This document shows positions 1-12,305 of a DNA stretch of 52,333 bases, piece after piece (the stretch's first letter is position 1; each line of letters starts with the position of its first letter). Made by a program: the position numbers and the translations under genes. Source of the DNA: Goekera deserti (GTDB lineage Bacteria > Actinomycetota > Actinomycetes > Mycobacteriales > Geodermatophilaceae); NCBI RefSeq assembly GCF_010685995.1, contig NZ_JAAGWK010000003.1:1-52333 (forward strand), in the 5' to 3' direction. The notes below the pieces were generated by a model that worked only from the letters and a program-made list of their open reading frames with translations, ran no database searches and had not been told where the DNA came from.

Positions 1-1070
1 GGATGCCCCGGGCGGCTCCCCTGAGTTCCGATCAGGCCTTCGAGCTGCTGTTCCGCCTGGTCTTCGCTGCCACAGCCTGGTGAGAGCGTTCGCTCCCAGG
101 AACAGCACGTGCGCAGGACCACGAGTCACCTCCGTCCACGACGCACGTCCTCCCGGAGTCCGCAGCCACGCGGCCAGCTGACCGGTGCGGTCCGCCAGGT
201 ACCCGGGCAGACCGTCCGGGTCGTCCACGGCCAGCCGCAGGTTCACCCTGTTCAGCAACCGCGCGGCCGTCAGTGCCCCCACCAGGCCAACGGGCGCCTG
301 CGGCCACGGCCGCACCTCGGTGTAACCGGCGCGGAACGCGTCCACCAGCCTCGGCCCCGCCGGGCACCGCCGCAGCGACAGCACGCTGGACGACAGGTCC
401 TGCACGCCGAAACCCAGCACCAGGTCCTGGACGTCGATCGGCACCAGCGTCCCGCCGGGTTCGACCAAGGTGTTCGCCGGGGTCAGGTCACCGTGCAGCA
501 GGTGCGGCGGCTCCGGCGCCGTGTGCCACAGCTCGTCCAGTGCGGCCTGCGCCCGGTCGAGCGCCTCGGCGAGCACCGCCGCCCCGGGCACGTCCGGCTC
601 CACCAGTCGTGCGGGCAGCCGCCACTACAGCACCGGTCGGCGACCACCACGTCCGGCGGAGCCCGCCACGCCTGCGCGTCCGCGTGCAACCGGGCCGCCA
701 GCCGACCCAGGGCAGCGGCGATGGGCTCGGTGAGCCGGCTGCGCAGCGAGCGGCCCGGCACCCAGTCGAACACCGCGCACTCGCGGGGCCGGCCCGCGTC
801 GTCGGTCACCCGGGCGCCCAGCTCGCCGTCCCGGGCGGGCATCACGCCGGGCACCGGCAGGCCGCCGTCCCTCGGTCGGTGCAGCCACGCGGCCTCGGCG
901 TCCAGGGTGCCGGGAGCGTGGATCTGCAGGGCCGCGCCGATCCGCAGCGCGTACACCGCACGCCCGGTGTCCACCCGGTGGACGCTGGTGAACGACTCAG
1001 CCGCGCGGGTCACCCGGCGCGGCCGCAGGTCGTACCGGGCCAGCGCGGGCCGGGCGAGGGGACCGGTCAG
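1..1070 (-). pseudogene. APH-family phosphotransferase, frameshifted, 3' end outside window
   Basis: The gene reads in two frames. The 5' half (down to about 640) encodes an N-lobe starting near ARYDLRPRRVTRAAESF. The 3' half, in another frame, carries the APH catalytic loop HGDLTPAN (around 470-500) followed by IDVQDLVLGFGVQDLS, which supplies the metal-binding Asp. A frameshift must lie at about 610-640, because the frame of the 3' half meets a TAG just upstream of RLPARLVEP. The 3' frame is still open at base 1, so the gene runs out of the window. The start is unclear: a CTG overlapping the DUF2304 stop (1068-1070) would continue the overlapping gene chain, and a GTG at 1013 is the first conventional start. 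Substrate unknown; the neighbours suggest envelope metabolism. The shift could be real decay or a sequencing error. Confidence 0.7.
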
Positions 1071-1468
1071 CGGTCGGCGTCGCCCACGGCGCGCAGCCCG
1101 GCGGCACGCTGGTGCTCGCGCTCGGCCACCAGGTCGGCGTGCCGCACCGTCGCGTCGGACAGCGCGACCTGGCGGGCGAGCAGCACGATGCGCGCCTCCT
1201 GCTCCCGGAAGCGCGCGCTGGTGCTGCCCACCAGGTAGATGATCACCAGCGCCAGCCCGTAGACCAGCAGGTCGGTACCCCGGGTGATGCCGACGAGGTC
1301 GGCCAGCGCCTGCAGCGTCGAGGGCACCATCACCGCGATCACCCCGGCGACGACGGTCACGCCGGCGAAGATCTTGCGGCGGGCCTGGCCGCGCAGCGAC
1401 GCGCGCGAGCGCAGCGACAGCAGCACCGCCAGCACGAGCGCCGGGATCAGGACGATCTGGATGATCAT
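1067..1468 (-). CDS. DUF2304 small membrane protein
   Basis: 133 residues. Hydrophobic segments lie at about 1-19, 33-51 and 65-82, followed by a charged, probably coiled-coil tail (ARFREQEARIVLLARQ). This matches DUF2304, a family usually encoded next to a dolichol-phosphate-mannose-synthase-like GT2. Here it overlaps the GT2 stop by 4 bp (ATGA at 1465-1468), so the pair is translationally coupled. It probably anchors or partners the soluble GT2 at the membrane; that role is inferred from gene pairing. Confidence 0.8.
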   Translation of the reverse strand: MIIQIVLIPALVLAVLLSLRSRASLRGQARRKIFAGVTVVAGVIAVMVPSTLQALADLVGITRGTDLLVYGLALVIIYLVGSTSARFREQEARIVLLARQVALSDATVRHADLVAEREHQRAAGLRAVGDADR

Positions 1469-2292
1469 GTACGCCCCCAGTGCGTCACGCGGTGGGCTGC
1501 CACCTCGGCCAGGATGTTGACGCTGTTCAGCAGCGGCTGGCCCTTGGACTTCGAGTAGTCGGTGTACAGGATGTGCACCGGGTACTCCACGATCTTGTAC
1601 TCCGGCCGGGTCAGGTACGCCTCGAGCTGCGAGGCGTACGCCATCCCGGCATAGGACAGCCGCACCTCGGCGGCCACGTGCCGGTCGATGATCCGCAACC
1701 CGTTGTGCGCATCGGTGAGCCGCACCCCGCCACCGCGGTTGAGCAGCTTCGCCGCCGTACGCAGGATGACCCGCCGCAGCACGCTCATCTCCGTCGGGCC
1801 GTCGCCCTCCAGGAAGCGCGACCCCAGGACGACGTCGTAGCCCTCGCGGATCTTGCCGATCATGCCGATCAGGTCGTGCAGCTGGTGCTGGCCGTCGGCA
1901 TCGAAGCAGGCGATGTAGCGCGCGTCGGTGAGCGTGAGCGCGGCCTCGAAGCCGGTCTGCAGCGCGCCGCCGGCACCGAGGTTGATCGGGTGGCTGACCC
2001 GGAACGCGCCGGCCTTGTCGATCTCCGTCGCCGAGGCGTCGGTGCTCGCGTCGTCCACGGCGATGACCGTCAGACCCGCGGCCACCAGCTCGGCGATCAC
2101 GCCACCGACCACCGGGGCCTCGTTGTACACCCGGACCACGACGACGGTGTCGTCCCACGGTCCAGGGGGCGCGGTGAGGGCGGGGACGGGCACCCGTGCC
2201 GTGTGCTCACCCCCGCCGTTCACGGGCACCGATGCTAGACGGGTCCGGGCCCGGTTCCGGGCCACGTCGACGGTCCGGTTGGCAGCGGTCAT
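1465..2292 (-). CDS. GT2 glycosyltransferase, polyprenyl-phosphate sugar synthase type
   Basis: 275 residues. A poorly conserved N-terminus of about 45 residues precedes a GT-A fold with VVVVRVYNEAP (nucleotide-sugar entry), AVDDASTD, NLGAGGALQTG, CFDADGQH (DxD-type metal site) and VLGSRF. No C-terminal membrane domain is present, as in DPM1-type enzymes that load a sugar onto a polyprenyl phosphate. The missing membrane part may be supplied by the overlapping DUF2304 gene. The ATG overlaps the upstream acyltransferase stop by 4 bp. The sugar is not identifiable. In such clusters the product would feed a GT-C transferase or modify a wall polymer. Confidence 0.85.
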   Translation of the reverse strand: MTAANRTVDVARNRARTRLASVPVNGGGEHTARVPVPALTAPPGPWDDTVVVVRVYNEAPVVGGVIAELVAAGLTVIAVDDASTDASATEIDKAGAFRVSHPINLGAGGALQTGFEAALTLTDARYIACFDADGQHQLHDLIGMIGKIREGYDVVLGSRFLEGDGPTEMSVLRRVILRTAAKLLNRGGGVRLTDAHNGLRIIDRHVAAEVRLSYAGMAYASQLEAYLTRPEYKIVEYPVHILYTDYSKSKGQPLLNSVNILAEVAAHRVTHWGRT

Positions 2293-4208
2293 CGCAGTGC
2301 ACCCTCTCGGACGTCCGTGGCGGGGACCGGCGTGCGGTCCGCGTGGCGACCCGACCGCGAGGACGCGGTGGAGCCGGTGGACCGGGGGGCAGCGGCCAGC
2401 GCGAGCGCAGCGGTCGCCGGTCGCAGCGCAGGCGCGGCGGTGCTCTGCTGCCCGGCGGCCCGCTCCGCGTCCTCTGCCCGGTCCGCCGCCCGGCGCCGGG
2501 GAACCGGGGACGGCGCGCTGCGCCGCTGCGGCCGGGAGGTGACCAGCGGCGGCATGGTCACCGTGTCACCCAGCTGGCGGGCCATCGCGATCAGCGTGCC
2601 GGCGTCCGAGGCGCGCACCCCGCGGGTGCTCGGCATCGACCGGGAACCGGTCACGCCGTCGTCCGGCGCCGACCGGCCGGCGGTGGGCAGCTCCTCGGCC
2701 AGCAGCTCCTCGGCGAGCACCTCCTGGGCCAGTTGGGCGGCGGACTCCTCGTCCGCAGGCTCCTGGGCGGCCGGGGCCGTGGTGACCAGCTGCTCGACGT
2801 CCGGCTCCTCGATCCCCGACCAGCCCGCGACCGAGCCGGTGCCGGCCGGCTCGGCGTCGGGGAGCACGGCGGCGGGCAGCGTCTCGGTGGGCAGGTCGGC
2901 GCCGTCCGGCACGACCCGGTCGGGCACGAGCGCCACAGCCTGGTCGGCCACGGTCGGGGCGGCGGGACCGCGGCCCGACCGGCCGACCCGGCCGGCGAGG
3001 TCCAGGCTCGGCCGCTCGACCAGCCACCAGAAGACGACGGCGGCCAGCAGGCTCAGCGGCAGCCCCACGGCCAGGCTGACCAGCAGCCCGCTCGGAGTGG
3101 CCGGGGTGAACGTCGCGACCGACACCACGATCGGCTCGTGCACCAGGAACAGGGAGAAAGAGATGGTGCCCAGCCACTGCACCGGGCGCCTGTCGAACGC
3201 GCGGCGCACGGCCGGGCAGTGCAGCACCACGAACACCAGGACGGCGGTCCCCAGCACCCCGCCGGGCCGGCCGAGCGGCACCCACAGCGTCCCGTCGGCG
3301 ACCAGCGCCTTCACCCACCACTCGGTGAGCAGCGCCAGCAAGCCGCCGGCGGTGAGCGCCGTCCAGAGCAGGCCGGCCGAACGGGAAGCGTTGACCCGCG
3401 TTCCCCAGGCGGCGAGGGTGGCCAGCTGCTGGGCGAGCAGCACGCCGACGGCGAAGACGAACATGAAGCTGATCAGCTGGTGCCCGGCGGACGCGGCCCA
3501 GGCGGTCATCCACAGCGACGCCGGCACCGACAGCCACAGCGGCGCGGTCAGCTGGCGCACCAGCACGACGAACACCGGCAGGAACAGGGAGAAGAAGACC
3601 TCGTAGCGCAGCGACCACAGCGGCGAGTTGAGCCAACCGGTGCCCCAGAGCAGCCCGGCGTCGTGCACCAGCACCGACAGCGTGGCCGGCCCGGCATGCG
3701 CGTTGGTCCACCAGCTGGCAGCCGGGTCGACGACCCGCGGCACCAGCGTGACGATCAGCCCGGTCAGCGCGACGGCGACCACGACCGGCACGTACAGCCG
3801 GACCAGCCGCTTGCGGTAGTAGGGCGCCCAGGTGCCGGGCCGGGAGCCGCGCATGTGCGGCAGCGCGAGCACCAGCCCGCTCAGCACGAAGAACACCAGC
3901 ACGGCCTCGCCGCCGGCCCACAGCAGGTGCAGCGGGGTGTAGGTCAGCCACCAGGCGGGGGACGAGCGGTCCGGACTCAGCTGCTGCCCGGCCAGCGACG
4001 GCAGCGCGAGTGCCGTGCTGTGCACCACGACGACGAGGGCGGCGACGCCACGCAAGCCGTCGAGAGAGGTCAGCCGGGCTCCTCGTCGCCCATCGCCAGC
4101 AGAACCGGCCCGGGAGGGCATCGGGGCGACTCGGGCAGCCCGCTCGGCACTCGTCACTGACAACACCTGACGACCATCCCGTGCCAGCGGGCCAACTCGC
4201 CCCGACAC
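2289..4208 (-). CDS. Acyltransferase-3 family membrane protein with long low-complexity tail
   Basis: Up to 639 residues from a GTG at 4208; an ATG at 4121 (MPSRAGSAG) is a good alternative about 29 residues in. LTSLDGLRGVAALVVVVHS, with its conserved Arg and His, and FFVLSGLVL define the OafA-type integral-membrane O-acyltransferase family, with about ten membrane segments. After the last segment and RPSLDLAGR, roughly 230 residues of Ala/Glu/Pro-rich sequence follow, acidic at first (EVLAEELLAEEL) and then basic (RPQRRSAPSPVPRRR). This tail is unusual for the family. The enzyme probably acylates a lipid-linked sugar or wall glycan. It leads the chain of overlapping genes with GT2, DUF2304 and the APH gene. 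Confidence 0.85.
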   Translation of the reverse strand: MSGRVGPLARDGRQVLSVTSAERAARVAPMPSRAGSAGDGRRGARLTSLDGLRGVAALVVVVHSTALALPSLAGQQLSPDRSSPAWWLTYTPLHLLWAGGEAVLVFFVLSGLVLALPHMRGSRPGTWAPYYRKRLVRLYVPVVVAVALTGLIVTLVPRVVDPAASWWTNAHAGPATLSVLVHDAGLLWGTGWLNSPLWSLRYEVFFSLFLPVFVVLVRQLTAPLWLSVPASLWMTAWAASAGHQLISFMFVFAVGVLLAQQLATLAAWGTRVNASRSAGLLWTALTAGGLLALLTEWWVKALVADGTLWVPLGRPGGVLGTAVLVFVVLHCPAVRRAFDRRPVQWLGTISFSLFLVHEPIVVSVATFTPATPSGLLVSLAVGLPLSLLAAVVFWWLVERPSLDLAGRVGRSGRGPAAPTVADQAVALVPDRVVPDGADLPTETLPAAVLPDAEPAGTGSVAGWSGIEEPDVEQLVTTAPAAQEPADEESAAQLAQEVLAEELLAEELPTAGRSAPDDGVTGSRSMPSTRGVRASDAGTLIAMARQLGDTVTMPPLVTSRPQRRSAPSPVPRRRAADRAEDAERAAGQQSTAAPALRPATAALALAAAPRSTGSTASSRSGRHADRTPVPATDVREGALR

Positions 4209-4314
4209 TCCGGGCCCGCGGGAGGATCACGACCCAGCAGCGCACCCGCGTCCCAGCCGTCACAGCCGGCGGGCCGGCCCTGCTCCGGGCGAGAAGTGTT
4301 CCGAGTGAGAAGTG

Positions 4315-5415
4315 TCAGGAGAAGGTGTCGCGATGGCGGGTGCCCACCTCGGCCAGCAGGGCCTTCACCCGCTCGGCCTCGCTCACCGGCGCCACCATCG
4401 TGACGTCGGCAGTGTGCACCACGATGCTGTCCCGCACGCCGACCAGGGCGAGGAGGTGCTCCGGGTCGTCGCTGAACACCACGTTCCCGGAGCTGTCCAG
4501 CAGCACGGCCAGCCCCCGGACGGCGTTGCCGGCGTCGTCGGTGTCCAGGGTGCCGGCCAGCGCGGGCCAGGAGCCGACGTCCAGCCAGTCGACGTCCAGG
4601 TCGACCACGACCACCCGGCCGGGCTCCGCGGCGGCCGGCTCGAGCACGGCGTAGTCGACGCTGATCTTGGGGCAGGACGGGAACACCTCGGCCAGCACGG
4701 CATCCCGCTCGGGCCCGGCGGGTGCGGCCACGACCTGCTCCAGCACCGCGGCGGACTCCGGCAGGTGCTCGGCGAGGGCGTCGAGCACGGTGCGCGCCCG
4801 CCACACGAACATGCCCGAGTTCCAGAGGTACTGGCCCGACGCCAGGTACCCCTGCGCGGTGGCCAGGTCCGGCTTCTCCCGGAACGACGCCGCCTCGGCC
4901 GCGCCCGGCACCTCGGTCGGCCCGCCCTTCTGCACGTACCCGAACCCGGTCGCCGGCGACGTCGGCGTGATGCCCAGCGTCACCAGGGCGCGCGGGCGGG
5001 CAGCCAGCACCGCGTACGCCGTCTCCAGTGCCGCGGCGAACGCCTCGACCGGCCGGATCACGTGGTCGGCGCTCACCACCGCCAGCTCGGCGTCCGGGTC
5101 GACGTCGGCCACCAGCGCGGCGGCCAGGCCCACCGCGTTCGCGGTGTCCCGCGCCACCGGCTCCAGGATCAGCCGGTCGGCGCCCAGCTCCGGCAGGCAG
5201 CTGAGCACCTGCTCGCCGTAGCGCGCCGCGGTGCACACCCAGATCTGCTCGGCCGGCAGCACCGACCGCAGCCGGGTGAACGCCTCGGCCAGCAGGCTGT
5301 GCGCTCCCCCGCCGGGCTCGGCGACGACGTCGAGCAGCTGCTTGGGCCGCGCCGCCCGGGACAGCGGCCACAGCCGTGTCCCGGAACCACCCGCCATGAT
5401 CACCGCGTGCCGCAT
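4315..5415 (-). CDS. manC: Mannose-1-phosphate guanylyltransferase
   Basis: 366 residues. The N-terminal nucleotidyltransferase signature is MAGGSGTRLWPLSR, followed by PKQLLDV, LEPVARDTANAVG, SADHVI, FREKPD and LWNSGMFVWRA. It makes GDP-mannose from mannose-1-phosphate and GTP. At this length it lacks the C-terminal phosphomannose isomerase domain of bifunctional enzymes. It starts 2 nt after the wbbL stop, so the two are one transcription unit, like the wbbL1-manB pair of mycobacteria. GDP-mannose would feed mannosylation of lipids and wall glycans. Confidence 0.93.
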   Translation of the reverse strand: MRHAVIMAGGSGTRLWPLSRAARPKQLLDVVAEPGGGAHSLLAEAFTRLRSVLPAEQIWVCTAARYGEQVLSCLPELGADRLILEPVARDTANAVGLAAALVADVDPDAELAVVSADHVIRPVEAFAAALETAYAVLAARPRALVTLGITPTSPATGFGYVQKGGPTEVPGAAEAASFREKPDLATAQGYLASGQYLWNSGMFVWRARTVLDALAEHLPESAAVLEQVVAAPAGPERDAVLAEVFPSCPKISVDYAVLEPAAAEPGRVVVVDLDVDWLDVGSWPALAGTLDTDDAGNAVRGLAVLLDSSGNVVFSDDPEHLLALVGVRDSIVVHTADVTMVAPVSEAERVKALLAEVGTRHRDTFS

Positions 5416-5417
5416 GC

Positions 5418-6419
5418 TCAGCTCCCGCCGTCGTCGTGGTCCGGGAGCCCCGCGGGCCCACCAGGGCCGACACTCCCGACCCGGCCATGATGGCCGTCGT
5501 GGCCGGCCGGGGTGGCGGGCAGGTCGGCGGCGGGACGCTGGAAGCGGGCGCCGGCGGCCACCCGGCCGCTGACGTAGGAGGTGAGCATCCGGGCGCCCAG
5601 CCCGGCGCGCAGCACCGTCCGCAGCGGGGCGTCGCGCCGGCGCGGGTGCTGGCCGGAGAGGAACCGCAGCGCGCTGGTGTGGTGCACCCGGGCCATGCGG
5701 TGCGGTTCGCGGCGGGTGGAGTGCCCGCCCTCGTGCACCACCACCGCGCTCGGCGCGTAGACGTGCAGCCACCCGTGGCGGCCCAGCCGCTCGGCCAGGT
5801 CGACGTCCTCGAAGTACATGAAGTAGCCCGGGTCGAAGCCGCCGACGGACCAGAACGCCTCCAGGTCGACCAGGAAGCAGGAGCCGGACAGCCACCCGGC
5901 GGGGCGCTCGCGGGGCGCCTCGTCCTCCCGGCGGTAGCGCGCCGTCCACGGGTTGGCCGGCCACACCCAGCCCAGCAGCGCGTGCCCGATGCCGGTCGAG
6001 AGCCGCGGCAGGTCCCGCGCCGAGGGGTACAGCTCACCGGTGGGCGTCAGGATCGCCGGGCCGACGGTCGCCGCCCGCGGCCAGCGCGCGGCCACGTCCA
6101 GCAGCGCGTCCACCGACCCCGGCTCGAAGCGGACGTCGGGATTGGCCACCAGCGCGAAGCCCGAGGTGCGCCCGGCCAGTCCCGCGTTCGCAGCCGCGCC
6201 GTAGCCCACGTTGCCGCCGGTGCGCAGCAGTGTCACCTCGGGACGCTCGGCCACGGCACGCTCCGGGACGCCGTCGGTGGAGCCGTTGTCGGCCAGCACG
6301 ACCTCGACCGGGAGGGAGGTGGCGGCGGCCAGCGAGTCGAGGAACCCGTCGAGGGTGTCGCCGGGTGAGAAGGTCACCGCGACGACCCGGAGCGGTGTTC
6401 CCGGTGAGACCTCTGGCAC
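5418..6419 (-). CDS. wbbL: Rhamnosyltransferase for the arabinogalactan linker (WbbL type)
   Basis: 333 residues from a GTG at 6419. GT2-fold motifs: VVAVTFSPGD, VLADNGSTDG, NVGYGAAANAG, LVANPDVRF, and the acceptor-side FMYFEDVDLAERL with EGGHST further on. WbbL adds L-rhamnose from dTDP-rhamnose to GlcNAc-PP-decaprenol, completing the linker between peptidoglycan and galactan. The assignment rests on the family motifs plus manC immediately downstream. A candidate -10 (CACTAT, 6429-6434 reversed) lies 9 nt ahead of the GTG. The C-terminal 40 residues are low-complexity Pro/Gly/His. Confidence 0.85.
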   Translation of the reverse strand: MPEVSPGTPLRVVAVTFSPGDTLDGFLDSLAAATSLPVEVVLADNGSTDGVPERAVAERPEVTLLRTGGNVGYGAAANAGLAGRTSGFALVANPDVRFEPGSVDALLDVAARWPRAATVGPAILTPTGELYPSARDLPRLSTGIGHALLGWVWPANPWTARYRREDEAPRERPAGWLSGSCFLVDLEAFWSVGGFDPGYFMYFEDVDLAERLGRHGWLHVYAPSAVVVHEGGHSTRREPHRMARVHHTSALRFLSGQHPRRRDAPLRTVLRAGLGARMLTSYVSGRVAAGARFQRPAADLPATPAGHDGHHGRVGSVGPGGPAGLPDHDDGGS

Positions 6420-6539
6420 CGCACGACCATAGTGCGACCCCCGCGAGCCCCGTGTCCTGGGCGTTCGGTGCGGCGCCGGGCCCGCACGGACGGGCGAGCC
6501 GACTGGTCTCGGAGCCCCGGGGCCTGGATCATCGGGAGA

Positions 6540-9351
<2,812 letters not shown>

Positions 9352-9359
9352 CGCACCTC

Positions 9360-11333
9360 ATGACCATCCCGAACACGACGCTGCCCGAGCACGACGCCCC
9401 GGTCTCCCAGGAGGTCGTCAGCGAGCCTGCCGCCGAGGATCTCCTGCCCGGCAAGGCCGTCGAGCTGCTGCAGCGCGTGCTGATGCCTCGGCCTGCGGAC
9501 CAGACCAAGGTCCGCAGCCTGTACCTGGACGAGGTCAACTCCACCGTCCGCGTCCGCGCACGCGACCGGTACAGCGCACAGGTCCCCGCCGGGAGCGAGC
9601 TGTCCTTCGCCACCTACTTCAACGCCTTCCCGGCCAGCTACTGGCGCAGGTGGAGCGTGCTCACGACGGTCGTGCTGCAGGTGACCGTGGCCGGGACCTG
9701 CCGGGTGGACGTGTACCGCTCCAAGGCCGACGGCGAGTCGATGCACATCACCGGTGCGACCCACGAGGGCCCGGACGAGCAGACGTTCGAGTTCGAGCTC
9801 GACCTGGGACCGTTCAACGACGGCGGCTGGTACTGGTTCGACGTCACGACCGAAGACGAGACCACGATCCGGCAGGCGGGGTGGTACGCCCCGCAGGCCC
9901 CGGTCGAGCAGCCCAAGCTCGGCATCGGCATCTGCACCTTCAACCGCCCGGTGGACGCCGTCGCCGCACTGACGGCCCTGGTCGAGGACCCGACGGTGCG
10001 GGACGCCCTGCACGTCGTGGTGGTCGCCGACCAGGGCAGCAACCACGTGCGCGACGCGGCCCACTACCCGCCCGTCGCAGAGGCGCTGGGGAGCCGGTTG
10101 CGGATCATCCAGCAGCCGAACCTCGGTGGCAGCGGCGGTTTCGCCCGCACGATGCACGAGTCGTTCACCCAGTCCGATGCGACCCACCACATCCTGCTCG
10201 ACGACGACATCCAGCTCGAGCCGGACAGCATCCTCCGCGCGCGTGCGTTCGCTGCCTACGCGCAGAAGCCCATGCTGGTCGGCGGGCAGATGCTCGCCCT
10301 GCAGGACCGCTCCGTGCTGCACACCATGGGTGAGATCGTCGACCGGTCGAACTTCTTCTGGCGCAACGCCCCGAACACCGAGTACTTCCACGACTTCGGC
10401 GAGCGGAGCCTGCGCCGCTCACCCGACCTGCACCGCCGGATCGACGTCGACTACAACGGCTGGTGGATGTGCCTGATCCCGCGGGTCGTGTTCGAGCAGA
10501 TCGGCATGCCCCTGCCGGTGTTCATCAAGTGGGACGACGCCGAGTACGGCCTGCGCGCCTTCGCCGCCGGCTTCCCCACGGTCTCCCTGCCCGGCACGGC
10601 CATCTGGCACCTGTCCTGGGGAGACAAGGACGACGCCAGTGACTGGCAGGCCTACTTCCACATCCGCAACCGGCTGATCGCCGCGGCCCTGCACTCCCCG
10701 CACAAGCACGGCGGCCGGCTGTTCGCCGAGATGATCAAGGCGGACCTGCGGTTCCTGATCAACCTGCAGTACTCGACGGTCGAGCTGCACCACATGGCCT
10801 ACCGGGACTTCCTGGCCGGACCCGACCAGCTCTTCGAGGGCATGGCGGGCTCCGTCGGACAGGCCCGCGCGAAGCGGGCCACCCACCCGGACGGCCGGGT
10901 CCTCCAGTCCTCGGCGGAGCTGCCGCTCCCGTCGATGAGCACGGCCGAGGCGATCAAGTTCCGGCGCATCCCGGTCAAGCCGACCGAGATCGGTTCGACG
11001 CTGCTGAAGGCCATCGCGCACAACGTCGTCCCGGTCGACCCGTCGCACCGCGAGGCACCGCAGCTCAACCTGGCGTTCCAGGACGCACAGTGGTTCCTGC
11101 TGGCCCGACTGGACAGCGCCACCGTGGGAACGGCCGACGGCCGCGGCGTCACCTTCCGGCAGCGCGACCCGAAGACGTTCCGGGAGCTCTCGACCGGCTC
11201 GGCCCAGCTGCTGCGCCGGATGTACCAGGAGTGGCCGGACCTGCAGCGCCGCTATCGGGCCGCCGCAGCGGACCTGACCTCCGTCGAACGGTGGGGCGAC
11301 GCCTTCCGCACCTGGGGATCGACCCGGGTCTGA
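9360..11333 (+). CDS. glfT2: Galactofuranosyltransferase GlfT2, galactan polymerase
   Basis: 657 residues, the usual length for GlfT2. An N-terminal beta-sandwich (about 30-175) is followed by a GT-A domain: GIGICTFNRPVDAV, NLGGSGGFARTMHES, ILLDDDIQLEPDS (the Asp triad that binds metal and UDP), WWMCLIPR, FIKWDDAEYGLRA (catalytic-base region) and WHLSWGDKDD. A helical C-terminal domain ends the protein. The enzyme elongates galactan with alternating beta-1,5 and beta-1,6 galactofuranose. GGAGG near the glf stop provides the ribosome-binding site, so the two genes are coupled. Confidence 0.97.
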   Translation: MTIPNTTLPEHDAPVSQEVVSEPAAEDLLPGKAVELLQRVLMPRPADQTKVRSLYLDEVNSTVRVRARDRYSAQVPAGSELSFATYFNAFPASYWRRWSVLTTVVLQVTVAGTCRVDVYRSKADGESMHITGATHEGPDEQTFEFELDLGPFNDGGWYWFDVTTEDETTIRQAGWYAPQAPVEQPKLGIGICTFNRPVDAVAALTALVEDPTVRDALHVVVVADQGSNHVRDAAHYPPVAEALGSRLRIIQQPNLGGSGGFARTMHESFTQSDATHHILLDDDIQLEPDSILRARAFAAYAQKPMLVGGQMLALQDRSVLHTMGEIVDRSNFFWRNAPNTEYFHDFGERSLRRSPDLHRRIDVDYNGWWMCLIPRVVFEQIGMPLPVFIKWDDAEYGLRAFAAGFPTVSLPGTAIWHLSWGDKDDASDWQAYFHIRNRLIAAALHSPHKHGGRLFAEMIKADLRFLINLQYSTVELHHMAYRDFLAGPDQLFEGMAGSVGQARAKRATHPDGRVLQSSAELPLPSMSTAEAIKFRRIPVKPTEIGSTLLKAIAHNVVPVDPSHREAPQLNLAFQDAQWFLLARLDSATVGTADGRGVTFRQRDPKTFRELSTGSAQLLRRMYQEWPDLQRRYRAAAADLTSVERWGDAFRTWGSTRV

Positions 11334-11350
11334 GCCGCCCGGCACCTCGG

Positions 11351-11384
11351 TGCGCCGTCCTGGGCCGCAGCCCGGGACGGCGCA
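11351..11384. terminator. Bidirectional terminator hairpin between glfT2 and glfT1
   Basis: A 15-bp stem with one G-T wobble (11351-11365 pairing 11370-11384) and a 4-nt loop CGCA. It sits in the 78-bp gap between two convergent genes. There is no clear T-run on either side, as is common in GC-rich actinobacteria. Confidence 0.7.
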
Positions 11385-11411
11385 GCGCTCGGCGTCCGTC
11401 TGCCGCCGCCG

Positions 11412-12305
11412 TCAGGAGCGGGTGAAGTGCTCGCGGCGGCCGGCGCGGGTGAGGCGCAGCCACTCCCGCCAGCCGGCGCGGTCGCGGCGGGTGACCAGGA
11501 AGAACCAGCTGAACCGCACGAGTTCCAGCGGGAGCAGCCAGCGCATGCCGGGCTGGGCCATCAGGTACCCGCGGTTGCGGTAGGTGAAGAACCGCTTGAC
11601 CTCGTTGCCGGGGTACTGCGCCGACAGCCGGCCACCCAGGATCGGCTCGAACTCCGAGGTGCCCTCCGGGTGCAGGTACGCGGCCTGCGTGCAGGTGCCG
11701 AAGGGCAGGCCGGAGCGCACCAGCCGGCGGTGCACCTCGGTCTCGTCGCCGCGGAAGAACAGCCGGTAGTCCGGCACCCCGACGACGTCGAGGGCCGCGG
11801 CGCTGAACAGGGCGCCGTTGAACAGCGAGGCGTAGCCGGGCAGCAGGTCGATGGACGCGAAGTCGCTGCGGCGCCGGCGCCAGCGCAGCCCGCGGCGCAG
11901 CGGGAAGGCCAGCCGCTCGGGGTCGGCCAGGTCGGTGACCAGCGGCGACACCTCGGCGAGCCCGTGCCGGTGGGCGGCGGCCAGCAGGGTGGCGAGCACG
12001 GTGTCGTCGGCGGGGCGGCCGTCGTCGTCGGCGCACCAGACCCAGTCGGCCCCCAGCGACAGCGCGTGCAGCATGCCCAGCGCGAACCCGCCGGCGCCGC
12101 CGAGGTTGCGCTCGCTGGGCAGGTAGGTGACCGGCAGCCCACTCCCCCGGACGACGATCTCGGCGGGCTGGTCGGCGCCGTTGTCCACCACCACGACGTG
12201 GTCGACCGGGCGGGTCTGCGACGCGATGGCCGCCAGGCTCTGCGCCAGCAGCTCGGGCCGGTGCCGGGTGACGATGACGGCCACGATCCGCTCGGGAGAG
12301 CTCAC
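11412..12305 (-). CDS. glfT1: Galactofuranosyltransferase GlfT1
   Basis: 297 residues from a GTG at 12305 that overlaps the wzt stop as GTGA. GT2 motifs: VAVIVTRHRPELLAQ, VVVDNGADQP, NLGGAGGFALGM, WVWCADDDGRP (metal site), LFNGALFSA and FFRGDETEVHRRL. GlfT1 adds the first two galactofuranose residues to the rhamnosyl-GlcNAc linker. Its position beside wzt and wzm mirrors Rv3781-Rv3783 in M. tuberculosis, which supports GlfT1 over other GT2 roles. Confidence 0.92.
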   Translation of the reverse strand: MSSPERIVAVIVTRHRPELLAQSLAAIASQTRPVDHVVVVDNGADQPAEIVVRGSGLPVTYLPSERNLGGAGGFALGMLHALSLGADWVWCADDDGRPADDTVLATLLAAAHRHGLAEVSPLVTDLADPERLAFPLRRGLRWRRRRSDFASIDLLPGYASLFNGALFSAAALDVVGVPDYRLFFRGDETEVHRRLVRSGLPFGTCTQAAYLHPEGTSEFEPILGGRLSAQYPGNEVKRFFTYRNRGYLMAQPGMRWLLPLELVRFSWFFLVTRRDRAGWREWLRLTRAGRREHFTRS

